Assembly: GCF_900156315.1 (NCBI RefSeq)
Contig: NZ_FTNI01000019.1
Location: 121,390-185,389 of the forward strand
Origin: Microbispora rosea
GTDB lineage: Bacteria; Actinomycetota; Actinomycetes; Streptosporangiales; Streptosporangiaceae
Direction of reading: 5' to 3'
DNA length: 64,000 bases
Shown: positions 25,167 through 33,114 of the stretch, piece by piece
Position numbering within the stretch: position 1 is the first letter of the stretch
Layout: each line of letters opens with the position of its first letter
Made by a program: the position numbers and the translations under genes
The notes under the pieces: generated by a model
Databases searched by the model: none
Seen by the model: the letters and a program-made list of their open reading frames with translations, nothing else
What the model was told of the DNA's origin: nothing

Positions 25167-25811
25167 GTGGACAGCGCTTCGCACCTCCCCGGGCTCAGGC
25201 ACAGCTATGAAGGTGAGCCCCTGCTCGAAACCGGAATGGCGGCCGACCCGGTGACGCAGTTCGCGCTGTGGTTCGCGGACGCCGTCGCCGCGGGCCTGCC
25301 GGAACCGAACGCCATGGTCGTCGCCACCAGCTCCGCCGGTGGCCGTCCCTCCGCCCGCACCGTCCTCCTCAAGGGCTTCGACGAGCGCGGGTTCGTCTTC
25401 TTCACGAATTACGAGTCTCGCAAGGGCCGCGACCTCGGTGAGAACCCGCGGGCCTGCCTGCTGTTCCCGTGGCATCCCATCAGGCGGCAGGTCCGGGTGG
25501 AGGGCTCCGTCGTACGGCTCCCGCGCGAGGACAGCGCCGCCTACTTCCACTCTCGCCCGTACGGCTCCCGCATCGGCGCGTGGGCCTCCCGTCAGTCGGC
25601 GGTCGTGGAGTCGAGGGAGCAGCTCGACACCAGGTTCCGGGAGCTGGCCGCACGCTGGCCGCAGGACCCGCCGCTGCCGGACTTCTGGGGCGGCTTCCGG
25701 GTGGTGCCGGCGGAGGTCGAGTTCTGGCAGGGCCAGACCGACCGCATGCACGACCGGCTCCGCTATCGGCGCACCGGCGCGACCTGGTCGCTGGAGCGCC
25801 TCGCCCCCTGA
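25167..25811 (+). CDS. pdxH: Pyridoxine/pyridoxamine 5'-phosphate oxidase
   Basis: A 214-residue FMN enzyme that oxidises pyridoxine or pyridoxamine phosphate to pyridoxal phosphate. Diagnostic segments are MVVATSSAGGRPSARTVLLKG, FVFFTNYESRKGRDL, HPIRRQVRVEG, RPYGSRIGAWASRQS and the C-terminal VEFWQGQTDRMHDR, ending LERLAP. GTG 25167 is used. It is a single gene facing the convergent udgX. Fits PLP supply to the aminotransferases in this window, though that link is general. Confidence 0.93.
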   Translation: MDSASHLPGLRHSYEGEPLLETGMAADPVTQFALWFADAVAAGLPEPNAMVVATSSAGGRPSARTVLLKGFDERGFVFFTNYESRKGRDLGENPRACLLFPWHPIRRQVRVEGSVVRLPREDSAAYFHSRPYGSRIGAWASRQSAVVESREQLDTRFRELAARWPQDPPLPDFWGGFRVVPAEVEFWQGQTDRMHDRLRYRRTGATWSLERLAP

Positions 25812-25831
25812 TGTCCCGCCCGTCGATGTGA

Positions 25832-26443
25832 TCAGGGCAGCCCGGCCGCGACCTTGAGATCGGCGAGGAATCCGGAGTACGCCTCGTCCCGGTCGGGCGC
25901 GCGCAGGATCGCCGAGGGGTGGATCGTCGCCACGTAGTACGCCCCCTCGCGCCGGGGGACCGGCTCTCCCCGGTGCCTGGTGACCCGGAATTCCGGACCC
26001 AGCAGGGCCCGGGCGGCCGTGGCCCCCAGCACCACGGTCACCTCCGGGTCCACCAGGCGCATCTCGGCCTCAAGCCAGGGCCGGCAGGCGTTGATCTCTC
26101 CCACGGTGGGTTTCTGATGGATTCTGCGTTTGCCGCGGGGCTCGTATTTGAAGTGCTTGACCGCGTTGGTCACGTACACCGCCTCGCGCTCGATGCCCGC
26201 CTCTTCGAGGGCCCGATCGAGCACGCGCCCCGCGGGCCCGACGAACGGCGCGCCCTCGCGGTCCTCTTGATCGCCCGGCTGCTCGCCGACCAGCATGAAC
26301 CGCGCGCCGGGAACGCCCTCGCCGAAGACCGTCTGCGTGGCGGCGCGGTAGAGGTCGCAACCCTCGCAGTGCGCTGCGGCCTCCCTGAGCGCGGGCAGGC
26401 TGATCTCCGCAGGAAGGAATCGCTCGGCGCCGATGTTTCCCAT
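25832..26443 (-). CDS. udgX: UdgX-family uracil-DNA glycosylase
   Basis: A 203-residue uracil-DNA glycosylase of the UdgX class. Motif A is GEQPG (53-57) and the diagnostic KRRIH loop lies at 105-109, placing H109 where the mycobacterial enzyme forms its covalent bond with the abasic sugar. C26, C29, H97 and C120 occupy the iron-sulfur ligand positions; His in place of the third Cys is, as I recall, usual in this class. The distal motif is ATIHPSAILR. ATG 26443 (MGNIGAERF) gives the expected length. It repairs or traps uracil in DNA. Confidence 0.9.
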   Translation of the reverse strand: MGNIGAERFLPAEISLPALREAAAHCEGCDLYRAATQTVFGEGVPGARFMLVGEQPGDQEDREGAPFVGPAGRVLDRALEEAGIEREAVYVTNAVKHFKYEPRGKRRIHQKPTVGEINACRPWLEAEMRLVDPEVTVVLGATAARALLGPEFRVTRHRGEPVPRREGAYYVATIHPSAILRAPDRDEAYSGFLADLKVAAGLP

Positions 26444-26521
26444 CCTGGGTCGCTTCCCCAATAGGGTCGGCTGCGAACACGGGGGAGGTCGTAGCATCGA
26501 TTTACAAGGACTGGAGGAGCC

Positions 26522-27226
26522 TTGACCGCACACGGCCTGATCGACACGACGGAGATGTATCTCCGGACGATCTTCGAGCTCGAAGAGGAGGGCATCGTCC
26601 CGCTCCGCGCTCGGATCGCCGAGCGGCTGCAGCAGAGCGGTCCGACCGTCAGCCAGACGGTGGCGCGCATGGAGCGCGACGGCCTGGTCAAGGTCGAGGG
26701 AGACAGGCACCTCAGCATGACCGCGCTGGGCCGCACGCTGGCGATCCGGGTCATGCGCAAGCACCGCCTCGCCGAATGCCTGCTGACCCAGGTGATCGGC
26801 ATGCCCTGGGAAGAGGTCCACATCGAGGCGTGCCGCTGGGAGCACGTGATGTCGGAGTCGGTGGAGACCCGGCTCGTGAACCTTCTCAAGAACCCCCGGG
26901 TGTGCCCGCACGGCAACCCGATCCCTGGTCTCGACGAGCTGGGGGTGCCCCAGTCCGGTTCGGCCGGAGATGAGACGGTCTCTCCCATGGTGACCCTCGC
27001 AGGACAGGCCCCCGTGCCCGTTGTAGTGCGCCGAATCAGCGAACAAGTGCAAAGCGACCCCGCCGTGATGCTTAAACTCAAGCAAGTTGGGATACAACCC
27101 GGACGCGAGGTGACGCTCGCGGCGAGTGACAACGGTGTAACGGTGACTGGTGATGGTGAGGTGGGAACCACGACCGCGGACCTTCCGAGGGACGTCGCCT
27201 CACACGTTTTTGTCACCAGACGATGA
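26522..27226 (+). CDS. ideR: Iron-dependent DtxR/IdeR-family repressor
   Basis: A 234-residue metalloregulator very close to mycobacterial IdeR through residue 140. HTH in LRARIAERLQQSGPTVSQTV. Metal ligands are all in place: ancillary site H81, E85, H100; primary site M12, C104, E107, H108 (CRWEHVMSE). A C-terminal SH3-like domain is present (QVGIQPGREVTLAAS). With Fe2+ it should repress siderophore and iron-uptake genes. The start is TTG 26522 after GGAGGAG. Divergent from udgX. Confidence 0.9.
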   Translation: MTAHGLIDTTEMYLRTIFELEEEGIVPLRARIAERLQQSGPTVSQTVARMERDGLVKVEGDRHLSMTALGRTLAIRVMRKHRLAECLLTQVIGMPWEEVHIEACRWEHVMSESVETRLVNLLKNPRVCPHGNPIPGLDELGVPQSGSAGDETVSPMVTLAGQAPVPVVVRRISEQVQSDPAVMLKLKQVGIQPGREVTLAASDNGVTVTGDGEVGTTTADLPRDVASHVFVTRR

Positions 27227-27346
27227 CGGAATGAGTTGTGCCTGGTTGAATCCCCTAGGGAGTCCTTTCATTTCTCGCGACCCAGCCATCGCAGGAGCGC
27301 CCGTGCCCGGCATAGCGAACCCACCTCGTCAAGGGACGGTCGTGGC

Positions 27347-29575
27347 ATGAGGCGATGGGGAGATCTGTCACAGGACGCCGACGACCACCTTTCCGCCGGG
27401 TCCGTGCTCGACCACGCGGAGATGGCCGTGGTCGTGACCGACCGCTTCAGCAATGTCCTGTACTGGAACCCCTTCGCCGAGCAGCTGTTCGGCCGCGTGG
27501 GCGCGTCTCCGGGCAGGGAGTCGCTGCACACCCTCGGGATCTCCGATAAGGACCATCCGCTCGCGGCCGAACTGGCCAAGCACGTGCTGCGCGGCGGAGT
27601 GTGGGAGGGCACGTTCGACGTGGCCCGCGGCGACGGCACGACGATCTACGTGCGCGCGCAGGCCGTGCCGCTGCGGCACCCCTCCGGTTCCGTGAGCGGC
27701 ATCGTGATCACCGCACGTGAGGCGATGCGCAGCAACGAGCGTGAGAAGGACCGCTTCGGCCTGCTGGAGCGGATCGGCGAGCGGCTCGCCGGCTCCCTGT
27801 ACGTCGAGGAGACGCTCAACCGTGTCGCGGAGATGCTCGTCCCGCAGTTCGCCGACCACTGCTTCATCGAGCTGAACGAGGGCGACCGCCTGGTGCGCAA
27901 GGTCTCCACCCACGTGAACGGCTGGACGCCGCCGCCGGACACCTGGCGGCCGGTGGGCGCGGAGATCAGATACCCCCTCGGGCACTACGCCGAGACCGCC
28001 CTGCGCCGCCAGGAGACCATCCTCGTCGAGGACTTCTCCCAGGTCAGCTACCCGTCGGCGAGCGAGGGCGCGGCGCGGCTGTGCGGCGAGATCGGGATGA
28101 CCTCCGCCATCGTCGCCCCGCTGTGCGTGCGCGGCGAGACGCTCGGCCTCATGTACCTCGGCCTGTCGAACCTCACCAACCGGCGATCGCCCCACTACGA
28201 CACCTTCGACCGCGACTTCGTCGGCGCAATCGCCACCCGCGTCGCGCTCGCCGTCGACAACGCGCTGCTGTTCGAGGAGGAACGGCACACCGCCGAGTCG
28301 TTCCAGAAGCACCTGCTCCCGCGTCAGCCGCTGCCCTCGCTCGACGGCCTGGAGATCGCCGTCCGCTACTACCCGGCCGCTCCGCTCGCCTCGCACGGCC
28401 AGGGCATCCAGACCCAGGTGGGCGGCGACTGGTACGACGTGATCCCGCTGTCGGCCGGCCGCGTCGGCATCGTGATCGGCGACGTCGAGGGCAGGGGGGC
28501 CAAGGCGGCGGCGGTCATGGGCCAGCTCAGGGCCGCGTTGCGGGCCTTCGCCCAGGACGACAAACCGCCCGCCGACATCCTCGCCCGCCTGGACGAGTGG
28601 ACCAGGATCGTCGCCGCGCCGGAGCACGACGACTTCGGCGCCGACATCACCAACCCGCCGATCGTCACCTGCCAATACATGGTGTACGACGCGTGGTCCA
28701 GGCAGCTGTCGTTCGCCAACGCCGGGCACGCGCCGCCGCTGCTGATCGTGGACGGCGAGGTCAGAGACCTGGACATCACCGAGGTCGGCCAGCCGCTCGG
28801 GGTGCGGGCCAAGGGCATGCACGCCGATCTGGTCTACAAGGAGGAGACGAGGGTGCTGCCGCCCGGCGCGACCCTGCTCCTCTACACCGACGGCCTGGTC
28901 GACCGCAGGCCGCCGCGCGACTCCGCCACGGGCGTCCCCGGCGACGACGAGGTGCTCGACATCCTGCGGGAGAAGCTCGTCAAGGCGTCGGGTGAGTCCG
29001 TCGAGCGCATCGCCGACCTGGCCACGGTGGCCGTCCCCGGCGAGATCGACGACGACATGGCCATCCTCGTCGTCCGTTCCGCGGGCGCGGAGCTGCAGTC
29101 CCAGGAGCGCACGTTCCCGGCTCAGCCGATCATGGTGAGTGAGGCGCGGCGGATGGCGTCCGAGGCCTTCGACGGGTGGCAGGTGCCGGAGGAACGCGCG
29201 GAGCTGGCCTGCCTGCTCGTCTCCGAGGTCGTCACCAACGTGGTCCTGCACGCCGCCAGCGCCAGCGTGCCGCGCCGCGAGCTGGTGCTCGACGGGCCGC
29301 CGCTGCCGTTCGACGAGTCGTGGGACGTGCCGGGCTTCGAGGAGGAGATCACCGGCGACAAGGAGTTCACCCTGCGGCTGCGCAGGGGCGCGGAGTCCGT
29401 CTGGGTCGAGGTCTTCGACCAGGATCTGCGCCTGCCCCGCATCCGCAGCGCGGGGGAGAACGACGAGGGCGGTCGCGGCCTCTATCTCGTCGACCAGCTC
29501 GCGCGGCGCTGGGGGTCACGCCCGACCCCCGAGGGCAAGGCGGTCTGGTTCGAGATCCCCATCGGCGGTCGTTAG
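27347..29575 (+). CDS. PAS-GAF-PP2C(SpoIIE)-HATPase multidomain phosphatase
   Basis: A 742-residue signalling protein. A PAS domain (about 20-125, VVVTDRFSNVLYWNPFAEQLF), a GAF domain (about 140-310), a SpoIIE-type PP2C phosphatase (about 325-530; GGDWYDV, GDVEGRGAKAAAV, YTDGLVD, DDDMAILV supply metal ligands) and a C-terminal HATPase anti-sigma-kinase-like domain (VSEVVTNVVLHA N-box, GGRGLYLVDQLA). Such fusions carry both kinase and phosphatase sides of a partner switch acting on STAS proteins, such as the one at 15.4 kb. ATG 27347 has AAGGGA 10 nt upstream. Confidence 0.9.
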   Translation: MRRWGDLSQDADDHLSAGSVLDHAEMAVVVTDRFSNVLYWNPFAEQLFGRVGASPGRESLHTLGISDKDHPLAAELAKHVLRGGVWEGTFDVARGDGTTIYVRAQAVPLRHPSGSVSGIVITAREAMRSNEREKDRFGLLERIGERLAGSLYVEETLNRVAEMLVPQFADHCFIELNEGDRLVRKVSTHVNGWTPPPDTWRPVGAEIRYPLGHYAETALRRQETILVEDFSQVSYPSASEGAARLCGEIGMTSAIVAPLCVRGETLGLMYLGLSNLTNRRSPHYDTFDRDFVGAIATRVALAVDNALLFEEERHTAESFQKHLLPRQPLPSLDGLEIAVRYYPAAPLASHGQGIQTQVGGDWYDVIPLSAGRVGIVIGDVEGRGAKAAAVMGQLRAALRAFAQDDKPPADILARLDEWTRIVAAPEHDDFGADITNPPIVTCQYMVYDAWSRQLSFANAGHAPPLLIVDGEVRDLDITEVGQPLGVRAKGMHADLVYKEETRVLPPGATLLLYTDGLVDRRPPRDSATGVPGDDEVLDILREKLVKASGESVERIADLATVAVPGEIDDDMAILVVRSAGAELQSQERTFPAQPIMVSEARRMASEAFDGWQVPEERAELACLLVSEVVTNVVLHAASASVPRRELVLDGPPLPFDESWDVPGFEEEITGDKEFTLRLRRGAESVWVEVFDQDLRLPRIRSAGENDEGGRGLYLVDQLARRWGSRPTPEGKAVWFEIPIGGR

Positions 29576-29577
29576 GT

Positions 29578-29612
29578 CGTGTCGCACCCCCCGGCGCGGG
29601 GGGCGCGACACG
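29578..29612. terminator. Bidirectional terminator hairpin
   Basis: CGTGTCGC-A-CCCCCC, loop GGCGC, GGGGGG-C-GCGACACG: a 14-bp stem with one A/C mismatch, 2 bp past the phosphatase stop and just before the convergent membrane-protein stop. Confidence 0.8.
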
Positions 29613-29618
29613 TGACCG

Positions 29619-30572
29619 TCAGTTCTTCTGGTCCAGGCAGCTGTATCCATCCGGGCGCTCGGGTTCGAGCGTCACCTGCCGCAGCACGGTCGCCTCCATG
29701 GAGATGCGGAAGGTCTCCTGGTGCGCGCAGTCGTACAACGCGTACGTGCCCTCGCGCTCGCCGAGCAGCAGCACCTGCGCACCGCCGCGCAGCACCTTGC
29801 CGCTCTCGCGGTCGTTGAGCACCACCCACTGGTCCTGGAAGCCCACCATGGACAGGAGCATGCTGGCGGGCCTGCCCTTCTCGGCGACGGCGATCGCGTC
29901 GCTCTCCATCTGCCCCATCAGCGCGAAGCCCAGCCCGATGCCGGTGAACGCCGCCACCACGATCTTCATGCCCGCGCGGCCGGACGGCCGCCGCCGCAGC
30001 AGCCGGAACGGCACGAGGAAGGCCAGGGCACCGATCAGCACCGAGGTGATCACGACGCCGGCCATCGATACGCCCTCGCCCAGCCCGAGGTAGCCGAGGA
30101 AGCCCCAGTAAGTCGCCCCGCACCACAGCGCGCCGACGATCGCGGCGGCCCACGGGCGCACCCTTGTGGCCTGGACGAGGCGGAACAGATAGCCGAGGGT
30201 CGCCTTGTCGAGCAGCCACACGACAGCCACGACGATGCCCGTGAGCAGGGCGCCGGCGATGACGAGCAGGACCAGCGACCCCACCAGGCGGCCGAACATG
30301 GTGGCCTGGTCGATGCCCGCCTGCTCGGGGCTGATGTTGAAGATGCCGTAGACCTGCTGGATGCCGAGGTAGAGCAGCGCGTAGAGGGCGATGCCGATCG
30401 GCACCACGACCGATCCGCCGCGTTCCAGCAGATCGACGACGCTGGCCTTCGCGTCCGGCTCCGGTGGATCGACGACGCCGGGTTTCGTGTCCGGCTCCGG
30501 CAGATCGGCGAGGCCGGAGTGTTCCTCCGGCTTGGTGATAGTCATGTGTCGATTCATTCCATTTTCAACCAT
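29619..30572 (-). CDS. Polytopic membrane protein of unknown function
   Basis: A 317-residue protein I do not recognise. Residues 1-48 are hydrophilic with a repeated PEPDxK pattern (LPEPDTKPGVVDPPEPDAKASVVD). About five helices follow (near 53-73, 92-120, 138-160, 165-190, 203-220). A C-terminal soluble part of about 100 residues has two Cys (YDCAHQETF and YSCLDQKN) that may pair outside the membrane. Starts at 30572, 30557 or 30545 are all possible, none with a good ribosome-binding site. The TnpB element lies upstream of it. Confidence 0.6.
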   Translation of the reverse strand: MVENGMNRHMTITKPEEHSGLADLPEPDTKPGVVDPPEPDAKASVVDLLERGGSVVVPIGIALYALLYLGIQQVYGIFNISPEQAGIDQATMFGRLVGSLVLLVIAGALLTGIVVAVVWLLDKATLGYLFRLVQATRVRPWAAAIVGALWCGATYWGFLGYLGLGEGVSMAGVVITSVLIGALAFLVPFRLLRRRPSGRAGMKIVVAAFTGIGLGFALMGQMESDAIAVAEKGRPASMLLSMVGFQDQWVVLNDRESGKVLRGGAQVLLLGEREGTYALYDCAHQETFRISMEATVLRQVTLEPERPDGYSCLDQKN

Positions 30573-30692
30573 TGCGACGGAACATGATTGCAGGCGCAGA
30601 AGACGAGCGAACGGCGGGCCTGTTAACTGACATCGACGAACGCGACGCGCTGACGCTTCTTTCCGGCCGTCCCGGGTGCTTGACTCGGACGC

Positions 30693-30830
30693 GTGACTCC
30701 TCCGCTCCCTGAAGGGAGCGGCTTCTCGCTAAGCCGCTTCCGCAGCGTCGCGAAGGGCAAGCCCTGCCCTGAGAATGTTCTTGGCCGCGTTCACGTCGGC
30801 GTGCGCGGTGTGCCCACACGCCTTACAGGC
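30693..30830 (-). ncRNA. Predicted omega-RNA (reRNA) overlapping the tnpB 3' end
   Basis: In the minus direction the tnpB stop lies inside AGCGGCTT-AGCGAG-AAGCCGCT (30738-30717). This overlaps a second hairpin CGCTCCC-TTCA-GGGAGCG (30720-30703). The two share bases, suggesting alternative folds or a pseudoknot, as in known TnpB guide RNAs. The scaffold should end at GTCAC (30693), with a guide of about 16 nt in the flank at 30692-30677. The 5' limit is estimated. Confidence 0.6.
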
Positions 30831-31913
30831 GAACTCGGCTTGGGTGAGGCGGTTGTCCTTCGCGCAGTGCCCGCAACGCGAGCAGGTGCGGGAGGTGTTG
30901 GCGGGGTTCACTGCGATCAGCTCTCGACCGGCGCTTTCAGCCTTGTGCGCGAGCACACGCAGGAACACCCCCCACCCCGCGTCCAGGATGCTCCGGTTCA
31001 GCCCGGACTTTGCCGCGACGTTCCGCCCAGGCTGGATGATCGTGCCGGCGGCCGAGCGGGTCATACCGGCGATCCGCAGGTCCTCGTGCACGATCACGTC
31101 GTATGCGCGGACCAGAGTGAGCGCGGCCTTGTGCGCGCCGTCCAACCGCTGACGGCGCACCTTGGCATGCAGCGCGGCGACGCGCGCCACCGCCGTACGG
31201 CGACGCGTGGACCCACGCTTCTTACGGGCGAGATCCCGCTGAGCGGCGGCCAGCCGGTCAGCGGACGCGGCCAGGTGCCGCTGGTTTTCGATGTGATCAC
31301 CGTCGGATGTGGTGGCCAGCGACGCAACGCCCATGTCGATCCCCGCGACCGCGCCCGTCACGGGCAGGGATCCGGCCGGCACCTCATCGCACGACAGCAC
31401 GACGAACCAGCGGGCGCCTTCCCGCTTGACGCTGATCGTCTTGACGGTGCCGAGCACACGGCGGTGCTGGTGAACCCGGACATGCCCGATGCCCTGCAGC
31501 CGCACGTAGGTCACGGCCGGGTGTTCGGGCTGACAGTCCCACCGGCAGCCGTCGCCGTCCTTGGGCCACTCCACCGTGTCGAACCAGCCCCACCCCTTGA
31601 ACCGAGGAAACCCCGGCGTGCGCCCGGCCTTCACACGGGCGAAGAACGTACGGAACGCCTTGTCCAACCTGCGCAGCGTGGCCTGCTGGGAGGAGAACGA
31701 CCACCGGCCCTGACCGGTGGGGTCGTCGGCGCGGATGTGCTTCAACTCGCCCGACTGGTCGCCGTACCGAACCGTCACCCCGGCTCTGCGGTAGGCCGTA
31801 CGGCGGTGCTCCAAGGCGGCGTTGTAAAGCTCCCGGTGGTCGTGCAGGCACTGCGTGAGCGCGGCGGCCTGTTTACGGGTGGGGCGCAGCAGGAACTTGA
31901 ACGACCGGCGCAC
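30729..31913 (-). CDS. tnpB: TnpB RNA-guided DNA endonuclease, apparently intact
   Basis: A 394-residue TnpB. The N-terminal part (SFKFLLRPTRKQAAALTQCL) and central WED/REC region precede a RuvC domain with all three acids: D193 (GIDMGVASLATT), E277 (VHEDLRIAGM) and D373 (HADVNAAKNIL). The zinc ribbon has C344/C347 (CSRCG) and C363/C366 (CKACG). All residues needed for cleavage are present, so it does not look like a dead TnpB-derived repressor. GTG 31913 is chosen because GGGAGG ends 5 nt upstream; GTG 31928 would precede that site. Confidence 0.9.
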   Translation of the reverse strand: MRRSFKFLLRPTRKQAAALTQCLHDHRELYNAALEHRRTAYRRAGVTVRYGDQSGELKHIRADDPTGQGRWSFSSQQATLRRLDKAFRTFFARVKAGRTPGFPRFKGWGWFDTVEWPKDGDGCRWDCQPEHPAVTYVRLQGIGHVRVHQHRRVLGTVKTISVKREGARWFVVLSCDEVPAGSLPVTGAVAGIDMGVASLATTSDGDHIENQRHLAASADRLAAAQRDLARKKRGSTRRRTAVARVAALHAKVRRQRLDGAHKAALTLVRAYDVIVHEDLRIAGMTRSAAGTIIQPGRNVAAKSGLNRSILDAGWGVFLRVLAHKAESAGRELIAVNPANTSRTCSRCGHCAKDNRLTQAEFACKACGHTAHADVNAAKNILRAGLALRDAAEAA

Positions 31914-32089
31914 ACCCACCTCCCACACTCAGTAATCAGATCATCACGCTACTGGAAGGCACCGACAAAACCCGGAAGGAAATCTGTGATGCGCAGACCA
32001 CGAAGGTCAGGGCACGTTCGAACCTTGGCCGCCCTCCCGATCCCGATTCCACCGTCTTCTCAAGGCGACGGTCCCCTCGGGAGACTTTG

Positions 32090-32878
32090 ATGGAGCTCGC
32101 CCACGACCGCCGCGGCAGCGGTCCGCCGCTGGTCCTCCTGCACGGCATCGGCCACCACAGGCACGGCTGGCTGCCGGTCCTCGATCTGCTCGCCGAGCGG
32201 CACGACGTCATCGCGGTGGACCTGCCCGGCTTCGGGGAGTCTCCGCCGCTGCCGTACGGCACGCCGTACAACGTGGAGACGCTGGGGCGGGCGGTGCGCG
32301 AGTTCTGGAGCGGGCTCGGCCTCAGCCGGCCGCACGTCGCGGGCAACTCGCTCGGCGGCTACATCGCGCTCGACCTGGCGTCCTCCGCCGACGTCCGCAC
32401 GGCCGTCGCGTTGTCGCCCGCGGGGTTCTGGTCCCGGACCGAGCACGCGTACGCGCGGGCCGTGCTGCGCCTGCTGCGGCTGGCGACGCGGGCGGACGGG
32501 CTGCCCGCGCTCGCGGCCGGCACGGGCGAGGGCAGGGCGCTGGCCATGGGCCTGTTGGTGGCCCGCCCGGAGCGGCTGTCGCGCGAGGCCGTGGTCGCGG
32601 CGGCCACGGCGATGCGTGAGTGCGTGGGGTTCGAAGAGGCGCTGGACTCGCTGGCGTGGGCCGCGCCGCCCGCGCCGCCCCAGGTGCCGGTCACGATCGC
32701 CTGGGGCGACCGCGACCGGCTGCTGCCGTGCCGTCAAGCCGTACGGGCGGCGCGGTGGGCGGGGCAGCGGACGCTGCTGCTGCGGGGCTGCGGCCACGTG
32801 CCGATGAGCGACGACCCTGACCTGGTCGCGCGGGTGATTCTCGAAGGCAGCGCCCGCGAAGACGGCGACCCTCGCTGA
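32090..32878 (+). CDS. Alpha/beta-fold hydrolase
   Basis: A 262-residue hydrolase. Oxyanion motif LLHGIGHHRHGW, nucleophile S87 in AGNSLGGY, acid in AWGDRDRLL and His in GCGHVPMSDDP near the C terminus form a full triad. The fold and length match esterases and C-C bond hydrolases of the MhpC type. ATG 32090 has GGGAGA 6 nt upstream. The TnpB element ends about 100-150 bp before it, so its promoter may have been altered by that insertion. Substrate unknown. Confidence 0.85.
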   Translation: MELAHDRRGSGPPLVLLHGIGHHRHGWLPVLDLLAERHDVIAVDLPGFGESPPLPYGTPYNVETLGRAVREFWSGLGLSRPHVAGNSLGGYIALDLASSADVRTAVALSPAGFWSRTEHAYARAVLRLLRLATRADGLPALAAGTGEGRALAMGLLVARPERLSREAVVAAATAMRECVGFEEALDSLAWAAPPAPPQVPVTIAWGDRDRLLPCRQAVRAARWAGQRTLLLRGCGHVPMSDDPDLVARVILEGSAREDGDPR

Positions 32879-32943
32879 GTCTTCCCGCGCCGCTTGTGCC
32901 GAGGGACACGCGGGGCCGGGGAAACCCGCGCATACTGATCAGT

Positions 32944-33105
32944 GTGGACACCGGACTCATCCTTCTGGTCTTCCTGGCGCTCCTGTTCGCGTGGCTGCTG
33001 AACAAGGTGCGCCGGTTCTTCCGGCTGGGCCCGGTGGCCTACGGAGGCGTGATGGTCGTGTTCGTGGTGGCCATGCTGCTGATCTGGGGACAGCAGCAGA
33101 GCTGA
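32944..33105 (+). CDS. Small two-helix membrane protein
   Basis: About 53 residues from GTG 32944: helix ILLVFLALLFAWLL, a basic turn NKVRRFFR, helix VAYGGVMVVFVVAMLLIW, end GQQQS. No Shine-Dalgarno site precedes the GTG, and a CATACT box lies just upstream, so leaderless translation is possible. An in-frame start at 32896 would add 16 residues. I do not recognise the family. Convergent with the acyl-CoA dehydrogenase. Confidence 0.55.
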   Translation: MDTGLILLVFLALLFAWLLNKVRRFFRLGPVAYGGVMVVFVVAMLLIWGQQQS

Positions 33106-33114
33106 CGTGTGGCT

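Larger units (their letters stand above)
30693..31990 (-). mobile_element. Solo tnpB insertion element (IS200/IS605 superfamily)
   Basis: A tnpB gene without a tnpA partner, with a structured right end. On the minus strand the transcript after the stop folds into hairpins and ends GGAGGAGTCAC (to 30693), the usual form of the right end and omega-RNA of actinobacterial elements. The left end, upstream of tnpB, is not certain; a short stem GACC-TTCGT-GGTC near 31995-32010 may belong to it. The outer coordinate is approximate. Terminal inverted repeats are not expected in this group. Confidence 0.7.

Noticed and set aside
30729..31913. Domesticated, nuclease-dead TnpB-derived repressor
   Set aside because: All three RuvC acidic residues and both Cys pairs are intact and a guide-RNA end is present, so an ordinary mobile TnpB is simpler.
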